Shown here: positions 43,087 to 51,971 of the stretch, in pieces
Layout: the number at the start of each line of letters is the position of its first letter
Numbering within the stretch: the stretch's first letter is position 1
Assembly: GCF_001956915.1 (NCBI RefSeq)
Contig: NZ_MLJO01000002.1
Span: 62,001-126,000, forward strand
DNA length: 64,000 nt
Source of the DNA: Intrasporangium flavum
Lineage (GTDB): Bacteria > Actinomycetota > Actinomycetes > Actinomycetales > Dermatophilaceae
Direction: 5' to 3'
The notes under the pieces: model-generated
Told to the model about the DNA's origin: nothing
The model's database searches: none
The model's input: the letters and a program-made list of their open reading frames with translations, nothing else
Translations under genes and position numbers: made by a program

Positions 43087-44067
43087 TTAGCCTCGCACCC
43101 GGCGGCGGTCGTCCTGGAGGGTCTCGTGAGGGGCCTCGCCGAACCGGCGCCGGTACGCGGCGGCGAACCGACCCTGGTGGTAGAAGCCCCACCTCATCGC
43201 GACGTCGGTCACGGTCGTCCCGTCGTCGCGCTGCCCGAGGGAGAGGTCGCGACGAGCACGGTCGAGGCGGACCCGGCGCAGGTACTCCGACGGGGTCGTC
43301 TCGAGGTGGCGCCGGAACGCCTGCTGCAGCGCCCGCGGCGTCACCCCGGCCGCGTCGGCCAGCTCGGCGAGCGTGAGGGGGTCGGCCGCGTGGGCCTCGA
43401 TGTGGTCGAGGGCCCGCGACAGGGCTGTCGAGGACGCCGCGTCCTCGCGGTCGGCGACGGTCGGGCTGATGTCCGCCGTCGTGGGGAAGGCGTGGAGCAC
43501 GGCGGTGGCGACGGCGTGCGACACCGCCTGGCGTGACAGGGCGTGCTCGGCGGTCGCCGGGTGGGCCAGGGCACGTGCGGCGTCCTCGATCGCCTCGCTC
43601 AGCGCGCGGCCGCGTCGGGCCGTCAGCGGACGGTGGTCGAGCAGCCGGACGGGCGACAGGTCATCGTCCCGGCCCGGGGCCAGCTCGGTGAGCAGCTGGG
43701 GGTCGAACATCGTGACGCTGTAGCGGGCGCGGTCCACGGTCCCGGCGTACGGCCGGTCCGGCGGGGCCAGGGTGAACACCTCGCCCGCCCCGAAGGACCG
43801 ACTCCGGCGGCCGCCCCCCACCCGATGGCCGGCGATGGCGCCCTCGTGGACGCTGCACAGGCTGATCCGACCGAGCGGGAGCACGTCGTAGCGCATGGTG
43901 AAACCGACGTCGAGGTGGTCGATGCTGAGGGCGTCCGGCCCCTCGACCCGGTCGACGTGGGCGTGCGGGTCGGGCGTCGTGCTCCCGATCCGCATCGGTG
44001 CGTAGGCGTCGCTGAGGAACGCCTCGATCCGACCGAGATCGGTGCTGTCGAAGACCACGGAGTCCAT
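43087..44067 (-). CDS. AraC-family transcriptional regulator
   Basis: A 326-residue regulator. The N-terminal part (about 1-190) resembles the AraC-binding-like domain of alkane- or aromatic-responsive AraC proteins (YSVTMFDPQLLTELAPG). The C-terminal AraC DNA-binding domain (about 220-320) has LAELADAAGVTPRALQQAFRRHL and VTDVAMRWGFYHQGRFAAAYRRRFGEAP. The ATG at 44067 gives a normal family length. It is divergent from a GAF-ANTAR gene; the target is not evident. Confidence 0.88.
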   Translation of the reverse strand: MDSVVFDSTDLGRIEAFLSDAYAPMRIGSTTPDPHAHVDRVEGPDALSIDHLDVGFTMRYDVLPLGRISLCSVHEGAIAGHRVGGGRRSRSFGAGEVFTLAPPDRPYAGTVDRARYSVTMFDPQLLTELAPGRDDDLSPVRLLDHRPLTARRGRALSEAIEDAARALAHPATAEHALSRQAVSHAVATAVLHAFPTTADISPTVADREDAASSTALSRALDHIEAHAADPLTLAELADAAGVTPRALQQAFRRHLETTPSEYLRRVRLDRARRDLSLGQRDDGTTVTDVAMRWGFYHQGRFAAAYRRRFGEAPHETLQDDRRRVRG

Positions 44068-44491
44068 GGCACGTCCGTTCGCGTGCGGCCTGACGGCCGT
44101 CGGTGTCCCTCGAGGTCGAGGGGACGGGCGAGCCGCGGTCTGACCCCACGCCGTCACCTCGAAAGTACCCCCTCCCGAGCCTTCGGGCGCCTTTCGTGCC
44201 TCGCGGATCTGCTCGGGCATCCGTTCGGGCGTCCGCTCGGGACTCGCTGGGGGCGACAGGGCGGGGCACCCGTTTGCCTCGTTCGTCGGGCATCGTTTAG
44301 GTTCGAGCCGGGCGCACCTCCCTGCGCCCCATTCGAGTTGCCCGACCGCCTTGTGTCCGCGGTCCTGCACCACGTGCCCCGTGGTGCCCAGGATCGGAGA
44401 GTCACATGCCTGCGTGCCGTCGGTGCCCGTCGCAGCCCCGCCGTGGGGTGGACCCCCGGCCGAGCGCCCGCGTGCGACGGGTGGGTTCGCG
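44068..44491. other. Divergent intergenic region (424 bp) with short TCGGGC repeats
   Basis: Separates the AraC regulator from the GAF-ANTAR gene at 44492. It contains irregular direct repeats of TCGGGC-(A/G)TCCG around 44212-44245 and two GTTT elements at about 44272 and 44294 without a properly spaced GGGTA. No gene or clear terminator is seen; at least the promoters of both flanking genes must be here. Confidence 0.55.
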
Positions 44492-45214
44492 GTGACCGAC
44501 GGGCTCAACCCCGCGGCCCTGGCCGCCAGCCTGCGCCGCCTCGACGAGCGCGGCGACCCGAGCGCCCTGCGCCCCTCGCTCCAGCGGGTCATCGAGGCCT
44601 GCGACCAGCTCTTCGACGTCGACGGCAGCGGCCTGATGCTGACCGACGAGCACGGCGACCTGCACTACACGGCGGCCTCCGACGGCCCCGGCACCCTCCT
44701 CGAGCAGGCACAGGTCGAGACCGGCCAGGGCCCCTGCATCGACACCTTCACCCACGACCTCGCGGTGGAGACACCTGACGTCGTGACGGACTCCCGCTGG
44801 CCCGACCTCGGACGCCGGCTCGAGGGGCTCGGGGTCGCCGCGGTGCTCGGCGTCCCCGTGCACCTCGCGGGGGTCTGCGTGGGCAGCCTCAACCTCTACC
44901 GCGCGCGTGCCGGGGCGTGGGCCGACGCCCAGCAGCCCGCGCTCGAGAAGTTCGCCGAGGTCGCCGAGACGATGATGTCGGCGGCGATTGCGGCCGACCG
45001 CGCGGGCGAGGTGGCGAGCCAGCTGTCCTACGCCCTCGACTACCGCGCCCCGATCGAGCGCAGCGTCGGCTTCCTCATGGGCCGCGACGGGATGTCGCAG
45101 CCCGACGCGTTCAACCTGCTTCGCTCGACCGCGCGCAACAGCCGGCGCAAGGTCGCGGACGTCGCCGAGCACCTGCTCGGCACAGGCCTGTTGCCGGGAG
45201 AGGAGCGCACGTGA
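44492..45214 (+). CDS. GAF-ANTAR antiterminator (first of three in a row)
   Basis: A 240-residue protein. The GAF domain (about 25-165) includes ACDQLFDVDGSGLMLTDE, ETGQGPCIDTF and VLGVPVHLAGVCVGSLNLY; the ANTAR domain (about 180-235) has QLSYALDYRAPIERSVGFLMGR and ARNSRRKVADVAEHLL. The GTG at 44492 is the only start that preserves the GAF domain without a long unlikely leader. Its stop overlaps the GTG of the next ANTAR gene. It is close in sequence to the protein at 45820-46644, indicating a local duplication. Confidence 0.85.
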   Translation: MTDGLNPAALAASLRRLDERGDPSALRPSLQRVIEACDQLFDVDGSGLMLTDEHGDLHYTAASDGPGTLLEQAQVETGQGPCIDTFTHDLAVETPDVVTDSRWPDLGRRLEGLGVAAVLGVPVHLAGVCVGSLNLYRARAGAWADAQQPALEKFAEVAETMMSAAIAADRAGEVASQLSYALDYRAPIERSVGFLMGRDGMSQPDAFNLLRSTARNSRRKVADVAEHLLGTGLLPGEERT

Positions 45215-45744
45215 GCCCCGAGAACCCCGAGGACCCCGAGGTCCTGCTGCAGCCCCGGTCGGCCGCCCCGGCGACAGCGGCCGGCGGCCTGCTCGACGGT
45301 CACCCCGGCCCTCCCGCGCCCCGTGTCGCCGGGCCGGTGCTGCGGCCGGAGGCACTCGATGCCCTCCAGCGCCTCGTCGACGCCCTCGTCGACGAGCCCG
45401 GCGGCAGCGAGGACGAGGCCCCCGCGGACCGTGTCCCCACGGCCGAGCTCGACGACGTCGTGCGGCTCCTCGGCGGCGAGGGCGGCCCGGTGCCGGAGGT
45501 GCTGCTCCTCGCGCACCGGGCGGTGGCCCTCCGCCTCGAGCGGGACAACCTGCGCGTCGCGCTCGAGACGAACCGCTCGATCAGCGCCGCAGTCGGGGTG
45601 CTCATGGGCCTGCACCACGTGACCCAGGACGACGCCTTCGACCTGCTCGTGCGCGCGAGCCAGAACCGCAACCGCAAGCTGCGGGACATCGCCGAGGACG
45701 TCATCCGGACCGGCGTGCTCCCCGCCTCGGAGGAGCCGGAGTGA
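45211..45744 (+). CDS. ANTAR-domain protein with variable N-terminus
   Basis: A 177-residue protein. The first 55 residues are Pro/Ala/Glu-rich and probably disordered; a helical linker (about 60-115) leads to an ANTAR domain (about 118-172; ALETNRSISAAVGVLMGLHHV, ASQNRNRKLRDIAEDVI). It has no GAF or receiver domain. The GTG at 45211 overlaps the stop of the upstream GAF-ANTAR gene (GTGA), so the two are made together and might form mixed dimers through the ANTAR coiled coil. Confidence 0.85.
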   Translation: MSPENPEDPEVLLQPRSAAPATAAGGLLDGHPGPPAPRVAGPVLRPEALDALQRLVDALVDEPGGSEDEAPADRVPTAELDDVVRLLGGEGGPVPEVLLLAHRAVALRLERDNLRVALETNRSISAAVGVLMGLHHVTQDDAFDLLVRASQNRNRKLRDIAEDVIRTGVLPASEEPE

Positions 45745-45819
45745 GGGCGTTCGAGGCTGTCTGACAAGCCGAGGGCGCGGGTAGCGTCGACACGTACCCG
45801 ATCCGTGAGCGAGGCTCCG

Positions 45820-46644
45820 ATGACGTCCCAGGCCGAGTCCGGCCGTCCCAGCCCGACCGTCGACCCTTCGGCGCTCGCGACCCGTCTGGCCGCGGTGGCC
45901 GACAGCGACGGCCAGGCCCTGCTCGAGCCCTCCCTGCGCAGCATCGCGGTGGCGTGCGACGACCTCTTCCGCGTGGACGGGACGGGCATCATGCTCGCCG
46001 ACGAGTCGGGCGAGCTGCGCTACGTCGTGGCCACCGACGACGTCGGTCGTCGCCTCGAGCAGGCGCAGCTGCAGACCTCCGAGGGCCCGTGCATCGACGC
46101 GTTCGTGCGGGGTGGACCCGTGACCGTCCCGGACCTCGCCGTCGACCGACGGTGGGTGCGGTTGGCGCGAGCCTTGTCCGACAGCGAGATCCGTGCGGTT
46201 CTCGGAGTGCCGATCAACCTCGGCGGCGCTCCGGTCGGCACCCTCAACGTGTATCGGACCGAGGAGACGGTGTGGGGCGAGGACGTCGCCGCGGCCCTGG
46301 TTCGGTTCGCCGAGGTCGCCGAGCAGCTGATGGGAGCCGCCGTCGCGGCCGAGCGGGCCGGGGCCCTGGCCGCCCAGCTGACCTACGCCCTCGAGTACCG
46401 CGCCCCCATCGAGCGCGCCGTCGGCTTCCTCATGGCGCGCGGCGGCCTGACGCAGCCCGACGCGTTCGAACTGCTGCGGTCCACGGCACGCAGCAGTCGT
46501 CGACGCATCGGTGAGGTCGCGAACGCGGTGCTCGCGTCCGCCGACGGGGCTGACGGCGCGTCCGGCGACGGGTCCGGCTCCGACGCGTCTTTCGAGCGCG
46601 GGGTGCCCGTCCGACGCCGTTCCGGGCCGCCCGGCGGCCGCTGA
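45820..46644 (+). CDS. GAF-ANTAR antiterminator (third of the run)
   Basis: A 274-residue protein with the GAF domain (about 20-175; ACDDLFRVDGTGIMLADE, SEGPCIDAFVR, VLGVPINLGGAPVGTLNVY) and the ANTAR domain (about 180-245; QLTYALEYRAPIERAVGFLMAR, ARSSRRRIGEVANAVL). It closely parallels 44492-45214, so tandem duplication is likely; an unstructured Gly/Ser/Arg tail is added. ATG at 45820 is chosen; GTG at 45805 is an alternative. A GGGTA element at 45779-45783 with a weak GTCT 16 bases upstream is a poor match to the sigma-F-like promoters found further on. Confidence 0.85.
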   Translation: MTSQAESGRPSPTVDPSALATRLAAVADSDGQALLEPSLRSIAVACDDLFRVDGTGIMLADESGELRYVVATDDVGRRLEQAQLQTSEGPCIDAFVRGGPVTVPDLAVDRRWVRLARALSDSEIRAVLGVPINLGGAPVGTLNVYRTEETVWGEDVAAALVRFAEVAEQLMGAAVAAERAGALAAQLTYALEYRAPIERAVGFLMARGGLTQPDAFELLRSTARSSRRRIGEVANAVLASADGADGASGDGSGSDASFERGVPVRRRSGPPGGR

Positions 46645-46694
46645 GCGATCTGCTGAGCGACCCGCCGGGCGATCGGCCGGGCCGGGCCCCGAGG

Positions 46695-46734
46695 GTGTCC
46701 CCGGGGCCCGGAAGTCCCCCGGCCCCGGGGACAC
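46695..46734. terminator. Bidirectional hairpin terminator
   Basis: Perfect 14-bp stem (GTGTCCCCGGGGCC / GGCCCCGGGGACAC) with a 12-base loop, between the convergent ends of the ANTAR gene and the sigma factor gene. Confidence 0.82.
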
Positions 46735-46752
46735 GTGCAGGGGGCTCGGCGC

Positions 46753-47679
46753 TCAGCCGGCGAGCGGTTCGGGCTCCCCGAGCTCGTCGCGCAGCTGCTG
46801 GAAGGTGCGCCCGAGCAGCCGGGACACCTGCATCTGGGTGGCGCCGAGCTCGGCGGCGATCTCGCGCTGGGTCCGGTCCTCGACGAAGCGCAGGTGCAGC
46901 ACCCGGCGGGTCCGCGGGGACAGGGACGCCAGGGCGCGGCCGAGGTCGACGTGGTCGCAGAGCCGCTCGAGGTCGGGGTCGTCCTCGCACACGGCGTCGG
47001 CCACGTGGTTCTGCTCGCCCGTCGTGGTCGGCAGGTCGATGGACAGCGGCCGGAAGCTCGAGTCCGAACCCTCGGCCTCGCCCATGGAGACCGTGTCGAC
47101 GCCGAGCGCGTCCGCGAGCTCGTCTCGGGTCGGGGTGCGGCCCAGCTCGTGGGTGACCACCTCACGTTTCTGGCGCAGGGCGAGGCGCAGCTCCTGCACC
47201 CGGCGGGACGGGCGCACGACCCAGCCGTGGTCGCGGAAGTGGCGCTTGAGCTCGCCAGAGACCGTGGGCACGGCGTAGCCGGCGAAGGAGGCACCGACCC
47301 GCGGGCGGTAGCGGCGGATCGCCTTGAGCAGGGCCAGGCGGGCGACCTGGAGCAGGTCGTCGCGCTCGATGCCGCGGTTGCAGTAGCGGCGGGCGAGGCC
47401 GTCGCAGAGGTCGGCGTGCAGCGCGAAGATCTGGTCGACGACGCGATGGCCCTCCGGGGTGTCGGCGCCACCGGCCTCGGCCAGCTCGGCGAAGAGGGCA
47501 TCGGTACGGGCGTCGCGCTGCGCGTGGACGCGTGCGGACTCGGCCCGCAGCTCGGTGCGGTCCCGCCGGTTGGTGTCCGCGAGGGCGCCTCCGGAGGTCC
47601 CTCCGGGTGTTTCACGGGGCGTCTCGACCGTGCGGGCGGGTGTGCGGACAGGGGTGGACGTACGGGTGGAAACGGTCAT
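46753..47679 (-). CDS. SigB/SigF-family RNA polymerase sigma factor
   Basis: A 308-residue group 3 sigma factor. A disordered Thr/Arg/Pro leader (1-50) precedes region 2 (DDLLQVARLALLKAIRRYRP; ASFAGYAVPTVSGELKRHFRDHGW), region 3 (RRVQELRLALRQ; ELGRTPTRDELADALGV) and region 4 (LHLRFVEDRTQREIAAELGATQMQVSRLL). The family directs general stress or sporulation genes from GTTT-N15-GGGTA promoters and is held by an anti-sigma partner. No RsbW/RsbV pair lies in the window, but an RsbU-like phosphatase is at 55958-57778. GGAGG lies six bases before the ATG. Confidence 0.9.
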   Translation of the reverse strand: MTVSTRTSTPVRTPARTVETPRETPGGTSGGALADTNRRDRTELRAESARVHAQRDARTDALFAELAEAGGADTPEGHRVVDQIFALHADLCDGLARRYCNRGIERDDLLQVARLALLKAIRRYRPRVGASFAGYAVPTVSGELKRHFRDHGWVVRPSRRVQELRLALRQKREVVTHELGRTPTRDELADALGVDTVSMGEAEGSDSSFRPLSIDLPTTTGEQNHVADAVCEDDPDLERLCDHVDLGRALASLSPRTRRVLHLRFVEDRTQREIAAELGATQMQVSRLLGRTFQQLRDELGEPEPLAG

Positions 47680-47806
47680 GCCGGTCCTCCGTCGTTTGGT
47701 ACGACAAGAGTCGGCACGTGATTGGACCGCTCGAATCTCCTTCGACCCTCGCACCGCGGTGACCGAGGGAAAAGCCGAAATGCGAAGCCTCGGGCCCCGG
47801 ATGGCG

Positions 47807-47830
47807 TTTGCGCGGCGCCGCCTCGGGTAG
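47807..47830 (+). promoter_or_regulatory. SigB/SigF-like promoter upstream of the SDR gene
   Basis: GTTT (47807-47810), 15-bp spacer, GGGTA (47826-47830), 60 bp before the SDR start. This equals the consensus of mycobacterial SigF and Bacillus SigB promoters, and a sigma factor of that family is encoded just upstream on the other strand. Confidence 0.72.
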
Positions 47831-47890
47831 TTGCCGGTCGGGAGCACGTCGGCGCGAGGCGCCGGGCCCGCGAGCGGTCAGGAGGAAGTC

Positions 47891-48796
47891 ATGGCGTCGT
47901 CCGAGATCGGCGAGCGCGCAGCGGCCATGGTGCGAGACGACGAGCGCGGGGGTTTCCCGCCCCAGCAGGAGCCGCCAGGGCTGACGAGCCGGATGCAGCC
48001 GGTGCCGGACCACGGTGAGACCACCTACGTGGGACACGGCCGCCTCACCGGGATGAAGGCGCTCGTCACCGGAGGGGACTCCGGGATCGGCCGAGCCGTC
48101 GCGATCGCCTTCGCCCGCGAGGGCGCCGACGTGGCCATCAGCTACCTCGAGCCCGAGCAGTCCGACGCCGAGGACACCCTGGAGTGGATCCGCCGCGAAG
48201 GTCGCACCGGCGCCCTGCTGCCCGGCGACCTGACCCAGCGGCAGACCTGTCTGCAGGTCGTCGCCGACACGGTGCGCGAGCTCGGCGGCCTCGACATCCT
48301 CGTCAACAACGCCGGGTTCCACTGGGACAAGGGGGCCAAGGGCCTCGAGGGCCTCCAGCCCGACAACGTCCACCGGGTCCTCGGCACCAACCTCGAGGCG
48401 GTGCTCTGGCTCTGCCAGGCGGCGCTGCCGCACCTCGGTCCGGGGTCGTGCATCATCAACACCACCTCGATCCAGGCCTACGACCCGTCCCCGAGCCTGC
48501 TCGACTACGCCGCCACGAAGGCCGCTCTGAACAACCTGACCGTAAACCTCGCGGCGTCATTGGGGCCCAAGGGAATCCGCGTCAACGCCGTGGCACCGGG
48601 CCCGATCTGGACACCGCTGCAGCCTGCCACGCGCGAGGCGGACAAGATCGAGACCTTCGGCGCGCAGACGCCACTCGGCCGGGCCGGCCAGCCGGCGGAG
48701 GTGGCGCCGGCGTACGTCTTCCTCGCCTCCCCGAGCGACGCGAGCTACGTGTCGGGCACCGTGCTCGGCGTCACCGGTGGCGGGGCGGTGTTCTGA
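47891..48796 (+). CDS. SDR-family oxidoreductase (YghA / glucose-1-dehydrogenase-like)
   Basis: A 301-residue NAD(P)-dependent dehydrogenase. After a 55-residue extension (QQEPPGLTSRMQPVPDHGE) typical of the YghA subgroup, the Rossmann motif is ALVTGGDSGIGRAVA, then NNAGFHW, the catalytic Ser in NTTSIQAY and YAATK (Tyr-x-x-x-Lys). AGGAGGA precedes the ATG. The subgroup is part of general stress regulons in many bacteria, which fits the SigF-like promoter at 47807-47830. The substrate is unknown. Confidence 0.88.
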   Translation: MASSEIGERAAAMVRDDERGGFPPQQEPPGLTSRMQPVPDHGETTYVGHGRLTGMKALVTGGDSGIGRAVAIAFAREGADVAISYLEPEQSDAEDTLEWIRREGRTGALLPGDLTQRQTCLQVVADTVRELGGLDILVNNAGFHWDKGAKGLEGLQPDNVHRVLGTNLEAVLWLCQAALPHLGPGSCIINTTSIQAYDPSPSLLDYAATKAALNNLTVNLAASLGPKGIRVNAVAPGPIWTPLQPATREADKIETFGAQTPLGRAGQPAEVAPAYVFLASPSDASYVSGTVLGVTGGGAVF

Positions 48797-48815
48797 TGCC
48801 CGCCACCGCGGGCCC

Positions 48816-49520
48816 ATGAGCTCCTCGGGCCGTGGAGCGGCCACCGCCCCTCCCCACCGCCCACGGCCCGAGGACTTTCCCGGCGCGGCGCAGTGGGTGC
48901 CGCCGAGGGCGTCCGTCGCCGAGCTGCGGGCCGCCGTCAACGACTGCCGCGGGTGCGACCTGTTCCTCGCGTCGTGCCAGGCGGTCATGGGCGAGGGCCC
49001 GCCCGACGCGCACGTCATGGTGGTCGGGGAGCAGCCCGGTGACCAGGAGGACCTGGCCGGCCGACCGTTCGTGGGCCCGGCCGGCCGGCTGCTCGACTGG
49101 GCGCTGGCCGACGCCGGGTTCGACCCGGGCGCCGTCTTCCGCACCAACGTCGTCAAGCACTTCCGCCACACGCAGCGGGGGAAGCGGCGCATCCACGAGG
49201 GCCCGTCGCGCTGGCACGTGGCCGCCTGTGAGCCGTGGTTGCTGGCCGAGCTCGGCGCCGTCCGCCCGTCCGTGGTGGTCCTCCTGGGCGCCACGGCGGG
49301 CCAGGCGGTGTTCGGCACCTCCTTCCGGGTCGGTGCCATGCGCGGTCGTCGGCTCGAGTGGCCCGCCGAGCACCCGTCGGCGTGGGCGCCGACCGCCGTG
49401 GTGGCGACCGCCCACCCCTCCTCCGTGCTCCGGTCCCGCAGGCGCGACGAGGACCTGTCCGTCCTCGTGGCCGACCTCGTCATGGCGCGGCAGCTGCTCG
49501 ATGACCTGTCCGAGGACTGA
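48816..49520 (+). CDS. udgX: UdgX-type uracil-DNA glycosylase
   Basis: A 234-residue Fe-S glycosylase. Motif A is GEQPGDQEDLAGRPFVGPAGR (71-91), the UdgX-specific loop is KRRIH (123-127) and motif B is HPSS (200-203). CX2C (C44, C47) and C138 are likely Fe-S ligands. UdgX from Mycobacterium smegmatis removes uracil and stays covalently bound to the abasic site through the histidine of KRRIH, here H127. The ATG at 48816 is 20 bp after the SDR stop, so co-transcription with the stress-type SDR gene is possible. Confidence 0.93.
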   Translation: MSSSGRGAATAPPHRPRPEDFPGAAQWVPPRASVAELRAAVNDCRGCDLFLASCQAVMGEGPPDAHVMVVGEQPGDQEDLAGRPFVGPAGRLLDWALADAGFDPGAVFRTNVVKHFRHTQRGKRRIHEGPSRWHVAACEPWLLAELGAVRPSVVVLLGATAGQAVFGTSFRVGAMRGRRLEWPAEHPSAWAPTAVVATAHPSSVLRSRRRDEDLSVLVADLVMARQLLDDLSED

Positions 49521-49575
49521 CGGACCGGCCCACGGGTAGGGGGCCGGGGACCACCCGTCACGAGAAGGAGCCCCC

Positions 49576-50181
49576 ATGCCGCTGCGCGCGACCGCCCTCA
49601 ACTGCACCCTCAGCGCCTCGCCGGCCGAGTCGAGCACCGAGCTGCTGGCCCAGCAGGTCCTCGACGAGCTGGCCCGCCACGACGTCACCGGGTCGGTCGT
49701 GCGCGTCGTCGACCACGACGTGCGCCCCGGCGTCGAGCTCGACATGGGCGACGGCGACGAGTGGCCGGGCATCCGCGAGACGATCATGGCCAGCGACATC
49801 CTCGTGCTCGCCACCCCGACCTGGCTCGGCCAGCCCAGCAGCGTCTGCCAGCGCGTCCTCGAGCGGCTCGACGCCGAGCTGTCCGAGAAGGACGAGCAGG
49901 GCCGCCTGCGCACGTACGGCAAGGTTGCCGTCGGGGTCGTCGTCGGCAACGAGGACGGCGCCCACCACATCAGCGCGGTGCTCTTCCAGTCGCTCAACGA
50001 CGTCGGCTTCACGATCCCGGCCGGCGGCGTGACGTACTGGAACGGCGAGGCCATGCACGGCACGGACTACAAGGACCTCGGGTCGACGCCCGAGACCGTG
50101 GCGGGCACGACGACGACGCTGGCGGCCAACGCGGCCCACCTCGCGAGGGCGCTCGCCGACGCTCCCTACCCGCCGTCCTGA
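49576..50181 (+). CDS. NADPH-dependent FMN reductase / flavodoxin-like protein
   Basis: A 201-residue flavodoxin-fold protein. LNCTLSASPAESSTELL forms the FMN phosphate loop, ATPTWLGQPSS the second loop and VVGNEDGAHH the third. Members reduce flavin or quinones with NAD(P)H. AGAAGGAGCCCCC precedes the ATG. A GGGTA element lies 37 bp upstream (49534-49538) but without a GTTT partner. Its last 16 bp overlap the convergent helical-protein gene. Confidence 0.85.
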   Translation: MPLRATALNCTLSASPAESSTELLAQQVLDELARHDVTGSVVRVVDHDVRPGVELDMGDGDEWPGIRETIMASDILVLATPTWLGQPSSVCQRVLERLDAELSEKDEQGRLRTYGKVAVGVVVGNEDGAHHISAVLFQSLNDVGFTIPAGGVTYWNGEAMHGTDYKDLGSTPETVAGTTTTLAANAAHLARALADAPYPPS

Positions 50182-50780
50182 CCGGCAAGGTCCACGCGCC
50201 CGTGCACGAGTGCGCGGACGCTCTCGTCGTGGAGCCGCTCGAGCGCGTCGACGCGTCGGCTCGCGGTGGCCACGAGCGACCTCAGGTCGAGGTCTTCGAG
50301 CCGGGCGGTGAGCGGCCCCAGTCCCTCCAGCTGCTGCCAGGCGAGCAGCATCTGCCACAGGCGCTGCGAGCCGAGGGCTGCGAGGCCGAGGGCCTCGACC
50401 TCGACGACGTCGGTGAGCGGCGTCCGCTGCGTCCACGAGCCGTTGGGCTTGAGCCGACCCAGGCGTTCCGCGACGAGCGTCGACGCGCGTCGGGCCCGGC
50501 TCGGTTCGACACCGAGGGCGCACATGAGCCGGCCCAGGGCCTCGCGGTCGGCCCGCACCTCGTGCACCATCCCGCCGAGGACCTGCCGCGCTGACGCCTG
50601 AAGGTGGCTGCGGGCCGTCAGGCCGAGCCGGGCGGCCCCGGCTGCGAGGGCGGCGTCGTGGTCGCGGAGGTAGACGACGAGCTGGTCACGGGTCGAGGGG
50701 CCGGAGGGGTCAGAGGTGCTGGGGTTGCCGGTCGCCGACGTTGCGGCGGCCTGCGGTTCGGGGCTCGCGGGAGGGTTCAC
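50166..50780 (-). CDS. Hypothetical helical protein
   Basis: A 204-residue protein of unknown function. The first 30 residues are Pro/Ser/Ala-rich and likely disordered; the rest is predicted helical with a repeating His/Arg/Leu pattern (RDQLVVYLRDHDAALAAGAAR, VHEVRADREALGRLM), somewhat like a ferritin-type bundle but without a visible metal site. The GTG at 50780 overlaps the stop of the upstream alcohol dehydrogenase (GTGA), so it should be made with that enzyme, under its sigma-F-like promoter. Confidence 0.72.
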   Translation of the reverse strand: MNPPASPEPQAAATSATGNPSTSDPSGPSTRDQLVVYLRDHDAALAAGAARLGLTARSHLQASARQVLGGMVHEVRADREALGRLMCALGVEPSRARRASTLVAERLGRLKPNGSWTQRTPLTDVVEVEALGLAALGSQRLWQMLLAWQQLEGLGPLTARLEDLDLRSLVATASRRVDALERLHDESVRALVHGRVDLAGQDGG

Positions 50781-51961
50781 GGCTGCAGCACCACCTTGAG
50801 GCAGCCGTCGTGCTTGTCGCGGAAGGTGCGGTAGAGGTCGGGAGCGTCCTCGAGGGCGCCGTGGTGGGTGGCGAACGACTCGAGCCCGAGCACGTCGTCG
50901 TCGGCGTCAACGATGTCGAGCAGCTCGTCGGTCCACCGCCGCACGTGGCACTGGCCCATCCGGATCGTCAGGCCCTTGTCGAAGAGGTCCATCATCGGCA
51001 TCGGGTCGGCCGAGCCGCCGTAGACGCCGCTGACCGACAGCGTCCCGCCGCGGCGCACGGCGTCGACGGCGGTGTGCAGGGCCGCGAGCCGGTCGATGCC
51101 CCCGTGCTCGATGGCGGCCCGCGCGATCGCCTTGGGCATCCGTGCCGCCGCCTTGATCGCCTGCTCCGAGATCGGGTTGCCGTGGGCCTCCATGCCGACC
51201 GCGTCGATGACGGCGTCCGGCCCACGCCCGTCGGTGAGCTCGCGCAGGGCGTCCGCGACGTCGTCGACGCCGGAGAGGTCGACGACCTCAGCGCCGCTGG
51301 AGCGGGCGAGGTCGAGCCGGTCGCCCACGAGGTCGACGCCGATGACGCGCCCGACGCCCCGGTGCACGGCGCTGCGCACGGCGAGCTGCCCCACGGGCCC
51401 GAGGCCGAGCACGGCGAGGGTGTCGTTGCCGTTGACGCCGGCGTGGTCGACGGCCTGCCACGCCGTGGGCAGGATGTCGGAGAGGAACACGTAGCGCTCG
51501 TCGGGCAGGCCGTGGCGCACCTCGACCGGCCCGAAGTCGGCGTGCGGCACCCGCACGTACTCGGCCTGGCCGCCCGGCACCGACCCGTAGAGGCTCGTGT
51601 AGCCGAAGAGGCTCGCGCCCTTGCCCTGCTCGGTGTTCTGCGTCGTCTCGCACTGCGCGAAGAGCCCCCGCGCGCACATCCAGCAGCGGCCGCAGGAGAT
51701 GTTGAACGGGACGACGACGCGGTCGCCGGGCTCGAGGGTCCCAACGCCGGAGCCGACCTCCTCGACGATGCCCATGAACTCGTGGCCGAGCACGTCGCCC
51801 TGGCGCAGGTACGGCGCGAGCACCCCGTAGAGGTGCAGGTCGGAGCCGCAGATCGCCGTCGAGGTGACCCGCACGATCGCGTCCGTCGTGTGTTCGATGG
51901 TCGGTTCGGGTACCTCGGCGACGCGGACGTCTTCCATGCCCCACCAGCAGACAGCCTTCAT
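50777..51961 (-). CDS. Zinc-dependent alcohol dehydrogenase (glutathione-independent formaldehyde dehydrogenase-like)
   Basis: A 394-residue medium-chain dehydrogenase. Catalytic zinc ligands lie in AICGSDLH and GHEFMG; the structural zinc site is CGRCWMCARGLFAQC; the Rossmann motif is LGLGPVGQLAVR. Length and the inserted loop (TQNTEQGKGASLFGY) match the glutathione-independent formaldehyde-dehydrogenase-like subgroup. It is the first gene of a pair with a helical hypothetical protein. A perfect GTTT-N15-GGGTA promoter ends 11 bp before the ATG, implying a leaderless, stress-controlled transcript. Confidence 0.9.
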   Translation of the reverse strand: MKAVCWWGMEDVRVAEVPEPTIEHTTDAIVRVTSTAICGSDLHLYGVLAPYLRQGDVLGHEFMGIVEEVGSGVGTLEPGDRVVVPFNISCGRCWMCARGLFAQCETTQNTEQGKGASLFGYTSLYGSVPGGQAEYVRVPHADFGPVEVRHGLPDERYVFLSDILPTAWQAVDHAGVNGNDTLAVLGLGPVGQLAVRSAVHRGVGRVIGVDLVGDRLDLARSSGAEVVDLSGVDDVADALRELTDGRGPDAVIDAVGMEAHGNPISEQAIKAAARMPKAIARAAIEHGGIDRLAALHTAVDAVRRGGTLSVSGVYGGSADPMPMMDLFDKGLTIRMGQCHVRRWTDELLDIVDADDDVLGLESFATHHGALEDAPDLYRTFRDKHDGCLKVVLQP

Positions 51962-51971
51962 GCCCGGGACC

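Noticed and set aside
49534..49538. GGGTA before the FMN reductase gene as a third SigF-like promoter
   Set aside because: No GTTT or close relative at the expected distance upstream.
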